Origin: Coniochaeta sp. PMI_546
Taxonomy: Eukaryota > Ascomycota > Sordariomycetes > Coniochaetales > Coniochaetaceae
NCBI GenBank assembly: GCA_021432605.1
Contig: MU271148.1
Location: forward strand, 317,362 to 381,361
Direction of reading: 5' to 3'
Length of the DNA stretch: 64,000 nucleotides
Below, piece after piece: positions 34,966 to 46,104 of the stretch. Positions within the stretch are counted from its first letter, which is position 1. Each line of letters begins with the position of its first letter. Under the pieces are notes generated by a model that did no database searches, had not been told where the DNA came from, and saw only the letters and a list, made by a program, of their open reading frames with translations. Position numbers and translations under genes: made by a program.

Positions 34966-36350
34966 ATGGAGGACGATCGTGCCCAGGTCGATCTGGGGAT
35001 CGCGGCTGATATCGAAGAGGCTCATGCTGCCGAACCAGTGCAAAAGCAACCAAAGAAGCGCTTTGTGGGACGGAGAACAGCGGATGCATCAGCAAGAAAT
35101 GCTGGCAACACGAGTATAGAGGACAGCGGAGCTATTCAAGGTACGATATATCCCAGAACTTGGAGTAGACTATGTTTTCTGACAAGTGTACAGTGGCCCA
35201 ACCAAGAAGAGCACCAAGACTGTTAAACCAGGTGCCGCCAGAGATCTTAAATGATCCAGAGCTCAAGGCAGCCATGGAACTCCTGCCGTCAAACTACTCC
35301 TTTGAGGTCCCTAAAACCATCCACCGTATCCGGAGTCTAGGGGCCAAGAGAGTGGCCCTTCAGATGCCGGAAGGCCTCCTCCTGTTCGCCACGACAATCT
35401 CCGACATCCTCACCGAGTTCTGTCCAGGCATCGAGACCCTGATCATGGGCGACGTCACCTACGGCGCCTGCTGTATAGACGACTACACCGCACGAGCCAT
35501 GGGCTGCGATCTACTAGTACACTACGCCCACAGCTGTCTCATCCCGGTAGACGTAACCAAGATCAAGACCCTCTATGTCTTCGTCGACATCAGCATCGAC
35601 ACATCCCACCTCCTCTCCACCCTAGAGCACAACTTCTCCCCCGGCAAGACAATAGCCATGGTCGGCACCATCCAGTTCAACGCCACCATTCACGGCGTGA
35701 AATCCACCCTCGAAAAGGCCGGCTTCAGGGTCATCGTCCCGCAAATAGCGCCCCTCTCCAAGGGCGAGATTCTGGGCTGCACCTCGCCCAACCTCGACCA
35801 GTACGCCGGCGAGACGCCGGTCGACCTGATACTCTACCTGGGCGACGGCCGCTTCCACCTGGAGTCGATCATGATCCACAACCCGTCCATCCCGGCGTAC
35901 CGCTACGACCCCTACAGCCGCAAGCTGACGCACGAGGTCTACGAGCACGCCGAGATGCAGGACCTGCGCCGCAGCGCCATCAGGACGGCCAAGGGCGCGA
36001 AGAAATGGGGTCTCATCCTAGGCAGTTTGGGCAGGCAGGGCAATCCGCATACCATGGCGCTGATAGAGCGGAAGCTGAAGGCTAAGGGGGTGCCGTTTGT
36101 GAATCTGCTGCTGAGCGAGATATTCCCCGGGAAGCTGGCCATGATGGGGGATGTGGAGTGCTGGGTGCAGGTGGCCTGTCCACGGTTGAGTATAGACTGG
36201 GGATACGCGTTCCCGAGGCCGCTGCTGACGCCGTATGAGGCTCTGATTGCCTTGGAGGAGAAGGAGGATTGGGGGACTGGGGTGTATCCCATGGATTACT
36301 ATGGGAGGGATGGTTTGGGACGGACGAAGCCGCTTGTTGAGGCTAGCTGA
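34966..36350 (+). CDS. dph1: diphthamide biosynthesis protein 1 (DPH1)
   Basis: Two exons are read: 34966..35140 and 35194..36350. A 53-bp intron (GTACGA...GTACAG, phase 1) joins them to 443 aa. The three Cys of the non-classical radical-SAM 4Fe-4S cluster are all present: [21 protein letters not shown] and [12 protein letters not shown]. Other family blocks are [32 protein letters not shown] and [15 protein letters not shown]. With DPH2 the enzyme transfers the 3-amino-3-carboxypropyl group of SAM to a histidine of elongation factor 2, the first step to diphthamide. The N-terminal 55 residues are polar and basic, as in other fungi. Confidence 0.96.
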
Positions 36351-36652
36351 GGTGCGATGAGATGAATTAATCGATGCTAAGCTCAAATGCTCCTGCATGA
36401 CATCAAGACTGGTTGATAAGCCGTGACTTGCACGCCGTGACTAAAAATCCGGTCCTGTTTGATGTGACTCCAGTTGATGACCTCTAAACAAACCCCTATA
36501 AAGCAAGCCTATGTGCCATGCCAGCTAGTGACTCCTTCCCGTAACGCCATCCAAAGCAAGTCCCGAGCTCCATGACCGCTCAAATGCTGGTGTGATGATC
36601 AAGCCTGGGTGAGCCGCATATGGTTGAGGTCGCTTCTAAGATCCTTCCGCCC

Positions 36653-37084
36653 TCACGACACCGAACTTCCGGCCACAGGCTCAGGCCGATTCGAGAAGAC
36701 AAGCTTATACTTGACAATGTCGACCACCTCCAGTTCCTCGGCCGCTTCATCCTCGTTCGCCTCCCCTCTCCGGCGAATGACACCCAGAGGCTTAGGCAGC
36801 TTCTTCACTTCGCCGGTGAGACGCTGGTGCTGGCCGACATACAGATATACCTGCTTCATCCATGCCGTGCTGGTGGGGTCCAGTGCATCGGGCCGGTAGT
36901 CTGGGAAGTCGACGCGACCGATGGGTATTGATGCGGACTGGTTGTCCGGGTCTGGAACGTTGATGGTGCCTTGCAGCTCTAGTATTGCAAGACCAGCTGG
37001 TGTCTGGAAGAGTTGTGGGAGGGGACTTGAGACACCTGGCGAGGATGGGAAGGCTTTGTGGAGTGAGACTGTGGTGGATGCCAT
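36653..37084 (-). CDS. ctf8: CTF8, subunit of the Ctf18 alternative clamp loader
   Basis: A single exon encodes 143 aa from ATG 37084. It fits Ctf8 in size and in its conserved pieces: GLAILELQGTINVP, PIGRVDFPDY, KQVYLYVGQHQRLTGEVKKL then PKPLGVIRR, and the C-terminal VDIVKYKLVFSNRPEPV. Ctf8 with Dcc1 forms the cohesion module that anchors the Ctf18-RFC clamp loader at replication forks, contributing to sister-chromatid cohesion. The gene ends 302 bp from the convergent DPH1 stop. Confidence 0.9.
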   Translation of the reverse strand: MASTTVSLHKAFPSSPGVSSPLPQLFQTPAGLAILELQGTINVPDPDNQSASIPIGRVDFPDYRPDALDPTSTAWMKQVYLYVGQHQRLTGEVKKLPKPLGVIRRRGEANEDEAAEELEVVDIVKYKLVFSNRPEPVAGSSVS

Positions 37085-37799
37085 GGTATGGTAGTCGTTC
37101 AGGAAGTGAGATGGAGTTTGTATGCCCTTAAAATATCTTGATACGAACCGAGAATTGTATGAGGTAAGCGTTCCTCCGCTGAAATCCAGTGTGGGCCGCG
37201 CCTTGGTTCCAGCGGCGCCCAGTCATTATGGCAGCTCTTAAAGTTTAAGCTTGAACCATCAGTAGCCAGAGTATGACCACTTTTGTATGGATGCTTTTGA
37301 GTCATAAGTCTGACAAGAGTTGCATTCCTGTCCATACCTGCTCACTTATGTGATCTGTGCTGAGCCAGCACTTATTGTCCGTCAATCCTTGAAATATCAC
37401 TAATTGATCTAGCTGTCCACTCTGCGGGTTAGACGATTTGAAGCAAAACCTGCGCAACGTCACTCATTTCTCAACAACAAGCTGGAAGATCGACTTCCAA
37501 AAGGCTACATGCGTCACGTCTCTAGACCTTCTCCGGAGGGTATTGATGCCTTTCCTGTGCCCCTACCTAAGTCAAGGTCATTGATACCAGCACGCCGATT
37601 ATCTGACAGCATAGGGGCAATTAGCTTTGCGTAGAGTACCAGTTAAGGTAGCTACCGTGACAAGGATAGGAAAGTTATGCTAGGGCCTCGCTGTTTTCTG
37701 TATGAGTCACTGTTATAGAGGAGTACACATTGCAGATTGTGTCTATCTACTAGGAACAGTCAATCAAATCATCATCCATCTGTCCGGATCATCTGTATC
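37085..37799. other. intergenic, nothing recognised
   Basis: The stretch lies between divergent CTF8 and the broken cysteine synthase copy. It holds a TACCAGTTAAGGTAGCTACC word near 37640, and no gene. Confidence 0.5.
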
Positions 37800-38735
37800 A
37801 TGTCTTCGAGCAAGGACACCTCCAAGGCCGTCACAGTCTCCCGGGCTATGGGTATTGCCAACGGCTTCATTGAGGGTGAGCGCACAAGGTTCAATTATCA
37901 CGCCAAAACTGAACAACAGCTAACTCTTCGTGTCCAGCCATTGGAAACACTCGCCCGATACGTCTCAGAAAGCTCTCTGAGGAAACTGGTTGCGATATCC
38001 TAGGCAAAGCTGAGTTCCAGAATCCTGGAGGCAATCAGAGCTGCTCTCTTCATCATTCGAGATGCCGAAGACAAAGGGCTCCTCCGTTCCGGGGGCACCA
38101 TCGTCGAAGCTACCGCGGGCAATTCTGGTCTAGCACACATCTGCCATGCCAAAGGCTATAAGCTGGTGATATATATGCCGGACACGCAGTCTCAGGGCAA
38201 GATCGACCTCTTACGTCTCTTAGGTGCGGACGTGCATCCAGTCCCGGAGGTGCTTTTGAGGACCCAGCGAACTTCAATCACCAGGCCCGCATACACGCCG
38301 AATCCGTGGACAATGCTGCGTGGACGAACCAATTCGACAATACCGCGACTTTACAGGCCTATATCGAAACTACTGGACCCGAGATCTGGGCGCAAACCGG
38401 AGGAAAGATTGACGTCTTTACGTGTGCTCCGGGTACTGGCGGAACACTTGCTGGTATGAAACGTTATCTCAAGCAAGTGAGCAACGGTAAAGTGTACAGT
38501 TATCTCGCCGATTGTCCCGGTAACATTCTACATCACTACGTACAGAGCGGTGGAGAGATCATCAAACACACTGGCGAAAGTTTCACCGAGGGTATCGGGC
38601 AAGGTCGCCTTACTGGTAACCTCAAGGAGGGCATGCATCTCCTTGACGGGTCGGTATGTGTAAGCGAAGTGGTTGTTATACTTGTGAACGCCATAACGCC
38701 CTTCCAGAAGAGCTCGGTATTATTCATAGAGTAAG
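37800..38735 (+). pseudogene. broken cysteine synthase (CYS12-type) copy
   Basis: The locus matches fungal cysteine synthase 2 over most of its length: KAVTVSRAMGIANG, (intron 37876-37937), AIGNT..IRL and [18 protein letters not shown]. Further on are [59 protein letters not shown] and [20 protein letters not shown]. At the active site the NPGG is followed by a deletion of about 8 bp where S-V-K-D-R should be. This shifts the frame and removes the pyridoxal-phosphate lysine. A two-residue loss shortens the GNTG loop region (reads GNSGLAH), and one base is missing after HPVPEV. Homology stops near LLDGSVCVSE, so the C-terminal third is absent. The intact enzyme makes cysteine from O-acetylserine. 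The similarity is high, so inactivation seems fairly recent. Confidence 0.85.
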
Positions 38736-39325
38736 TTTAGTTTATGTTAAGTATGCTGCCTAAGCTAGGGAGTCGACGTGTGTCTTAGGCCTCAGACCAG
38801 ATGGCAGAGATTCAGAGGGAGGGTTCGCTGAATCGCTGCGCCACTGGTCTGAGCACCTGAGATAACGCCAACTCTACACGTATAATTCAAATATCGAGAT
38901 AACACTTCGTCCGAACTCTCTAACATTGCGGAGCCACGCCGAACTTTAAGCTACGTGAGGAGTCACGCCGGGTAAGGGCGCCGGACCTCCGAGGCAGAAC
39001 AGAAAACCTTCCTCTGCCTGCCCTACGCAATGGTGCCAATGTGGCAAGATGTAGAGCATACTTATATCAACCCGGGAGCTGGCACGCCAGCAGTTCCTTC
39101 CATTCCCAGAACCAGACACGCACCTACTCAGAATAATGGGCTGGCTGAACTCGCAGGCCCACAAGTACGAAGCTCGTTCTCTGTTTTCCAACACGCATCC
39201 AATATCACGATCTCGCCCTACCAACATATCTCGTGTTTTGGGTTGCAACCAAATCTATCACATAATCCTTAATTACGCTTTTGTGGTGCAACATTCTTGG
39301 CAATTCGCTTCGAGTCACTCAGACC
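38736..39325. other. intergenic with a long hairpin
   Basis: Apart from the hairpin listed separately, the stretch shows short GC-rich words (GGAGCCACGCCG, AGTCACGCCGG near 38930-38970) and no gene. Confidence 0.5.
38791..38853. repeat. 63-bp imperfect palindrome (hairpin)
   Basis: CTCAGACCAG at 38791-38800 pairs perfectly with CTGGTCTGAG at 38844-38853. The inner TGGC/GCCA and GATTCAG/CTGAATC arms also pair, with small bulges. The loop is about 12 nt (AGGGAGGGTTCG). It lies just beyond the broken cysteine synthase. It may be a remnant of a small inverted-repeat element or a chance fold-back. Confidence 0.75.
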
Positions 39326-40756
39326 ATGTCTACGCCTTGTACACCACCACGAAAGCGCGGTGCAGACGCTGCAGCACCAGATAAGACACCCTCAAAGAAG
39401 GCAAAGACAACCGCCAAGACACCCTCCAACATGCCGTCCAAACAGCCAAAGGATAGCGACCAGTCTGAGCCATATCCAAAAATTACCAGTCGCGTCATTC
39501 CACGCCACAACCTCGCTGCCGAGCAAGAGGCCCTGCCCGCCCAAAGGCAAGAAGTACACCACCGACTCCGACAATATCTAGACTCTGTTATTGAAAGGAA
39601 CAAAACCGCGCGGCCGGCGGAGAAAAAGCGCAACGATTTGCGGAAGATCGAAATTGTCGCCGCCATGGCGGTACTATATGCGCCTTGGGACGAAGAACAG
39701 TGGGCCATGTGGTATAAGAGACTCTCTCTGAAATTCTTCGCCAGTCAATTTGTCGATTTCTATGGTTCAGCCACAGAAGACTTGGTGAAGGCTTGTAAGT
39801 TCTTGCAGTCCACTTTGTCCGCTGAGCCATATGGTACCTAACCTTGTACAGGGCTGGCCCGCTCGCCTATTTTGGAGCGCCGGTCAGAGGAGACGAGGTC
39901 CACAATCGCCACCAACGCGCAGGGCAGAGTGGTACGTTTTTCTGCCTAGATAACCACAACGGGCTACTCTAATTGATCGTAGCGTAAGTGGTACGCAGAT
40001 CAGTGTATCATAACTGGCAGCACCAGATCAGCCGCATGCCATATCATTGCCAACGCCATCGAACGCAACAGCAATTCTTCATTCTGGGATTGCCTAGAGA
40101 GATTCTGGAACCAGGACCAGGTAATCAAGCTGAGGGTCTTAATGGAGACGTTGGAGTACCAGGAGCGAAATCTGCTTGTTCTTAACGATGAACTCCACAC
40201 GGGGTGGTCGCGCCCAGAATTCACCTTCAAACCACTCCCAGATCCAGACCCCAGCAAGCTAAGGCTTGAGTTCCATTGGCTCTCTTCCGGAACACAAAGT
40301 TCTGTCGAGCACGTCCGCAGTCAACAGTCAACTATTATAGATAGCCGTGGCGGAGTACCGCGTTACCTTCAGACGGGCGACCAGATCCTGCTAGAGTCCG
40401 TGGACCCCCAAATCTACAAGCTCCCGGACCCCTTCCTCGTTAAACTTGGATATCACATGCACATGGTATGCCGCGCCTGTGCCGCGGGGGGGTTGTTGAA
40501 ACTTCTTGTTCATGACGACCCTGATACGGGAGGATCCGCTGTCCCAGCCGAAGGTGACATCGACGAAGCGGACGACGACAGCGACGATGGAGGAGACAAC
40601 GGCGTGCCGGAGTTCAACGAGTTCTTGATTTCGTCCGCCCTCGAGCAGGGTATCATCTCGCTCAGCCGCGCTCAGAAGTGGCGAGAATACCTTAACGGGA
40701 ATGCCCAGGACAACACTTCCGGGGGCAGCGATAATGGTGACGGTGATCTTGCTTAG
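39326..40756 (+). CDS. HNH-endonuclease-like domain protein
   Basis: Three exons are read: 39326..39794, 39852..39931 and 39983..40756. Introns are 57 and 51 bp and the product is 440 aa. The N-terminus is basic and Pro/Lys-rich (STPCTPPRKRG, TPSKKAKTTAKTPS). A helical region follows (RHNLAAEQEALPAQRQEVHH). The middle has the layout of fungal HNH_2-type proteins: C-I-I-T-G (about residue 191), AACHIIANAIERN where AHI is usual, FWDCLERFWNQDQV, and NLLVLNDELHTGWSRPEFTF supplying the Asn and second His. Three invariant-type residues are thus visible (C, H and N-H). The tail is Asp-rich (DIDEADDDSDDGGD). The family is widespread in filamentous fungi, often near mobile or variable regions. Nuclease activity is inferred from the motif only. 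Confidence 0.72.
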
Positions 40757-43700
40757 GTACGGAGATCTCGGCCACTTCACCGGAAACGCCATAGTTTCGA
40801 CTCGGTATTCTATGGCTGGCGCAACCGGGGTAACGACGGTTGTCATCAAGACTGGCTCCCCATCCGAGCTCGAAACATGGAACAGGACCAACGCTATAGC
40901 TATCAGGAAGCTAATTGGTAGGCTCGAAACGTGTACGGTGTCGTTCCGGCTTGAATGATCTCCAACATCCAGACCGTCCTGTTGTCTTAGTGTGGATGGG
41001 CGAAAGGCATTTTCTTTTTTTTTCATTTCTTAATGAGTGCAAACTCGATTCCTTAATAGGTGAAAACTCGATTGCTTAGTCTGTACTGTCATTAGTTGTT
41101 AAGTCGGCTCTGTTAGAATTACTATCACTTTGACACAAGTACGACCAAAAACTCGTTCTTAAACAATCGAAAAAAGCAGCCTTGCATGACTCATTGAGGC
41201 ACCGACTATAAAGTTGATCAAAGTATCCAGGAGAATCTCCTGTCAGGCTGACAGACTACTAAACGTGAGCAATGAACGAGGCAGATATCGCAACACTAGC
41301 TTATACGCCGACGACAACGTGTCGCCTATTGAGGATGAAGCCCCTCCAATTCACTTGAGCACAACGAGTCAATGTTTGAACAACACGGCGGGACAAGAAC
41401 CAACGGCCGGCCCAGAGGTCAAAGCGACCTGTTGCGATGTTGATGACAAGGTACAGACAACGGTAGACACTACCTGGATCGGGTCTTTCCTCTGCTCCCG
41501 CGATCGTGCTTCCACTGGAATCAGTCGGACTCTGACTTATCAGCTTTGTTCCGTGCAGCGCTTGCTTAAGGTGTTGACAAGGCGTGAGGTCCTAGGTTAC
41601 AACGAACTCTACTCTCTTGGCAATGAGGTTATCATCCACGTTGAGTAACCGGTCAATATGACGAGGGAGGCCATTGCTATCAATCATCCTGCCAACGTAC
41701 CCCATAAGCGTAGTGCACAAGTCCAGTCGTTGGCCCGACGTTCGGTTTACGCCAATATTCAGGACATCCTTGCCCCTGGGAGCCGATCTCGACATGCACG
41801 GTGGAGCGAAGTACATTGGTGGTAATCATGATATTCTTGGTGGCACATTTTCTATTCAAGCTTCTTGATAAGACGAATGGTTTGGGACTTTGCATACCAG
41901 GTAGGCTATGTACAGTCATTGTAGCGTCCTTGAGAGCATGCGAGCTTGGTTTGGCCTTCGTAGCCTGAGCACACTGGACTTGCGAGCCAGACGACAGAGT
42001 TATTTGCTTGGTAAAGTTGACCAGGGAATGTCCCAGGAGCACGACTGGTCATGTCGTCACCGTGACTGTCTCAGGTGTCAGGCATACTAGTTGTAAGAGA
42101 CGGATCAGCTTTAGCTGCAAACCCAGATGCTAGATGGGTTTGGCTCCGGTTTTGCTTTGGAAATGAAACCCGAAAATATGGTTCGGCAACTGGCCAGTCT
42201 TTTGAAAATAGACTATTTCTATGTGATACATCTGGAGGGTGTAAATAGTCAAATCGAGTGGACAAAACCGGTGGACTCGTTCTCAAACTCAATGCTTCAA
42301 TCTTTTAAGAAAGGGAGCCAGCCAACCATTTGTGGATAGATGCTCTAGTTTAGATAGGCCATAGTCAGGAGTTCGAATTTATGCAGAGGCTCCCCATACC
42401 CACCTCAAATGAAAGGGAAAAGAGCAACTATCGATGGCCCCTGTAGCTTTTGATGCCTCTTCTCTCTCTCGCTCCAACTCCACTCTCACGGACGTGATGA
42501 GGTATCCCGTTCGTCGCGAGATAAGCACCAAACCCATGGGCGGCACTCCAAGGTCTACCATGTTTCCGTACAGAGATCTGGGCAGGCGGAAGGATCGTCC
42601 AGGGCCGATCCTCATCGGAGTGTTTACTGAACTGTCCCTTAATCCGGGGCTCGTTCGATTCTAGGCCTTCCCCCACATATTTAATGTACTATGGTATATC
42701 CCTTGGCCCTAGTCTCGGCACTCCGGATCATGCGCGTCACCTGCCATGTCACACTAAGGATTCAGATCAAGATGCATATCGGATCCGGACGACCGGCATG
42801 GCTGGTTGACCGGGTCCACCCGGGGCCGGACCCGTTATTATGTCAGCCAGAAACGCCGAGCTCGGACAGGTACGTACATCTCCTGATTAGGTAAGTGCTC
42901 TCGCTCAGCATTGTGCCGAGAGGGTGAGCTGTTCTTTCGGTCTACATTAACTCAGCATTGTGAACGGGCCGCAACACAGTAAGCTTAACCGACCACTGAG
43001 AACCTTATTTACTGCTCGTATTTATATAAGTGTGAAGAACATTTTGGTGATGCACCTACCATATTCCTCTTTGATATTTCGGACGCAGCATGTGGTGTGA
43101 TGTGTCTTTGTTTGGTAAATGGTAGGGGTTCAGGGCGAGCTGCTCCTTCCCGTCGTCATATTGCGGGGTAGTTCGTAAAGTGCCCGCTGAGATGCGTGAC
43201 GCTGCATCCTATACCTACCTTACCTAAGGTACCTTACCTTTCACAACTCAGTCTTCAAGATATCGGCCTGGACAAGAACAGACTAAGATATCACAAAGAA
43301 TGTGGGAATCGACCACTTGTAGGATTAGCATGTCATGTCACAGGTCGCGGAGAAACCTGAAAGATGTCTATTGGTAATCCATTATAGCACAGGTGCCCAC
43401 TCTGGTGTTGCTCGCCGTCTTTGGCCGAGGAGAACCCCACGGGCCATCCAACTCCACGATGCGGGGAAGGAGGGATTGCGAGCAGAGATCTCAAACGGTA
43501 ACGACTAGGTCAGGTAGTGGCAATGGTCATCTGTTCATTCATTTGTCCAAGCTTGCTGTGCAACAGCGAGCTGTCTTCTCTCGTTGGCTCGGCATTGCGT
43601 CCTTGCAGCCGGAAAGTGTGGGACGGCATAGGATTGTGTCGTCCTCCATTCGAGGGTTCGTCAACAACCCACTGCGGGACACAGTAGCTCGCGAGCATGT

Positions 43701-44207
43701 CACTCACCTGCTTTGCAAGTAGCAACTCGGGAGATTCACACTCATCCAGAGCACATGAGCGCCGCGAAAAGGCAAGAGAGCATCGGATCCTGGAAGGAAT
43801 GAATCGGATGCACGATGCAAGACAGGTGGTAGTACCCCGAGAGCGTCTAGTACAGTATAGTGACCATGTACGCCTTAGTGTGTATGGTCGGACGGACCCA
43901 ACAGACCCCCTCTTCGTCGCTGCCCTAGACACCTCCGTAACCCCGCTCCAAGGAGGTGCTTCATCTCCCCGATCGTGACTTGGCATCCCACATCTCCTAG
44001 TAAAACGGGGTAAAGCAATGCTAGGAGCTCTTCATATCTGCACCTCCTCTTGTGCCTCGCCACAGTTCCCGCTCTTAGCTTTTGGAACTTTGATCATATA
44101 AGGAGCTTCCCCGCCTCCCCCTCATCTGCCGAGCACATTGCGAGTTCTCAACCTTTCTCGATCGACCCTACCTCTTCTCATTGTCTTGATACCCAGAACA
44201 TTTCACC
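40757..44207. other. 3.4 kb gene-poor region
   Basis: No gene is supported. Near-repeats of the word AAACTCG(A)TT occur at about 41040, 41062 and 41150. A palindromic run (CCTACCTTACCTAAGGTACC) lies near 43213-43236, and a CCGGGTCC/GGACCCG fold-back at 42810-42835. The minus-strand frames at 41592-42042 have some protein-like stretches (VGRMIDSNGLPRHIDRLL) but no recognised domain. Two oppositely oriented small frames at 43393-43986 look like chance openings. Confidence 0.5.
44097..44102 (+). promoter_or_regulatory. TATA box of the aldehyde dehydrogenase gene
   Basis: CATATAAGG lies 106 bp before the ATG at 44208, followed by a pyrimidine-rich leader (CTCTTCTCATTGTC). The spacing and match fit a strong fungal core promoter. 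Confidence 0.55.
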
Positions 44208-46104
44208 ATGTCGAACCTTTTCACCGAACTGAAGACGCCCATCACGGGCACGTACAAGCAGCCCACCGGACTGTAAGTCTTCCAAGACACCTTGCTCTTT
44301 CTCTCCCAGCAATCTAGCTCTAACATGCGACCTGCAGCTTCATCAACAATGAGTGGGTTGAGGGTGTCGACAAGAAGACATTTGAGGTCATCAACCCTAC
44401 TACAGAGGAGGTCATCACCTCGGTATGCGAGGCCACAGAGAAGGATGTCGATCTCGCCGTAGCCGCCGCGCGGAAGGCATTCCAGACCACATGGCGCGAC
44501 ACCACCCCCCAGCAACGAGGCATCTACCTGCTCAAGCTCGCCGACATCGCCGAGAAGAACCAGGAGCTCCTCGCCGCTGTCGAGTCCCTTGATAACGGCA
44601 AGTCGATCAGCATGGCCCGTGGCGACGTTGGTGCTGTTATCGGCTGCATAAGGTATTACGGCGGTTGGGCAGACAAGGTCGAGGGTAAGACGATTGATAT
44701 CGCCCCGGACATGTTCCACTACACAAGGCAGGAGCCGGTGAGTAACCCCCTTGTGTCTACTAAGACATCAAAAGCTTAGACTGACATTTTCCCGCGCAGA
44801 TTGGTGTGTGCGGTCAAATCATCCCCTGGAACTTCCCTCTTCTGATGCTGGGTAAGCATACACTTTGATAACCATATGACGCGACTTACATACTAAAATA
44901 CTCACTAGCATGGAAGATTGGACCCGCGCTGGCCACGGGCAACACCATCGTCATGAAGTCAGCCGAGCAAACCCCCCTGTCCGCTCTCGTTTTCGCTCAG
45001 TACATTAAGGAAGCCGGCTTCCCCCCCGGTGTCTTCAACCTCATCTCCGGCTTCGGCAAGACTGCCGGCGCCGCCATCTCGGCACATATGGACATCGACA
45101 AGGTTGCATTCACTGGCTCGACGCTGGTCGGCCGCCAGATCATGAAGGCTGCTGCCTCGTCCAACCTGAAGAAGGTCACGCTCGAGCTCGGCGGCAAGTC
45201 GCCAAACATCGTCTTCAACGACGCCGACATCGAGAAAGCCATCAGCTGGGTCAACTTCGGCATCTACTACAACCACGGCCAGTGCTGCTGCGCCGGCTCG
45301 CGCATCTACGTCCAGAGCGGCATCTACGACAAGTTCATCGCGGCCTTCAAGAAGCGGGCCCAGGAGAACAAGGTCGGCGACCCGTTCGACGAGAACACCT
45401 TCCAGGGCCCCCAGGTCAGCCAGCTTCAGTACGACCGCATCATGGGCTACATTGAGGAGGGCAAGAAGGAGGGCGCTACCCTCGAGCTCGGCGGTGGCCG
45501 TCATGGTGACAAGGGCTACTTCATCCAGCCTACCATCTTCTCCAACGTGTCACAGGTAAGATAAGACAAATCTGATGTGCCGTGCCCTTGAAGGCGTCTG
45601 ACACGCGCTGACAATCATGTGATCAATAGAATGCCAAGATTATGCAGGAGGAGATCTTCGGACCCGTCTGTGCCATTGCCAAGTTTGAGACTGAGGAGGA
45701 AGTTCTTAAGCTGGGCAACGACTCCGTCTACGGTCTCGCCGCTGCCGTTCACACCCAGGATATCAACACCGCCATCCGGGTCAGCAATGCCCTGCATGCC
45801 GGTACCGTCTGGGTCAACTGCTACAAGTAAGTGCACTTCCCCCCTCTTGTCAGGTCATGACTACCAGATCATGCTGCTCCGAAGGGCAACGCTAATAGCA
45901 ACTATAGCTTGCTGCATCATCAGCTTCCTTTTGGCGTAAGTTCCCCCTGTTTCCTGCTTGTTCGAAGGTGTAGAAGCCGTGATGCTAACGTCCACACAGG
46001 GTTACAAGTCCAGCGGTATCGGCCGCGAGTTGGGCGAGGCTGCTCTTGCGAACTACACTCAGAACAAGAGCGTGGCTATCCGGTTGGGTGGCGCCCTGTT
46101 CTAA
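44208..46104 (+). CDS. NAD(P)-dependent aldehyde dehydrogenase
   Basis: Seven exons are read: 44208..44272, 44338..44737, 44800..44851, 44909..45555, 45630..45826, 45908..45935 and 46000..46104. All join in frame to 497 aa, the normal length of cytosolic ALDH. The cofactor fold is [20 protein letters not shown] and [18 protein letters not shown], then [11 protein letters not shown]. The catalytic pair is Glu265 in [11 protein letters not shown] and the middle Cys (about 299) of [19 protein letters not shown] and NCYN complete the signature. It oxidises acetaldehyde or other aldehydes to acids, like AldA of Aspergillus, whose role in ethanol and threonine use is known. There is no mitochondrial leader. 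A TATA box sits about 106 bp upstream. Exon 6 is only 28 nt. Confidence 0.96.

Noticed and set aside
43510-43986. 158-aa minus-strand frame
   Set aside because: Composition and lack of homology-like blocks suggest chance. It overlaps an opposite open frame of equal quality.
44959-45504. 181-aa minus-strand frame opposite the aldehyde dehydrogenase
   Set aside because: It is antisense to the conserved NAD-binding and catalytic domains and has no independent support.
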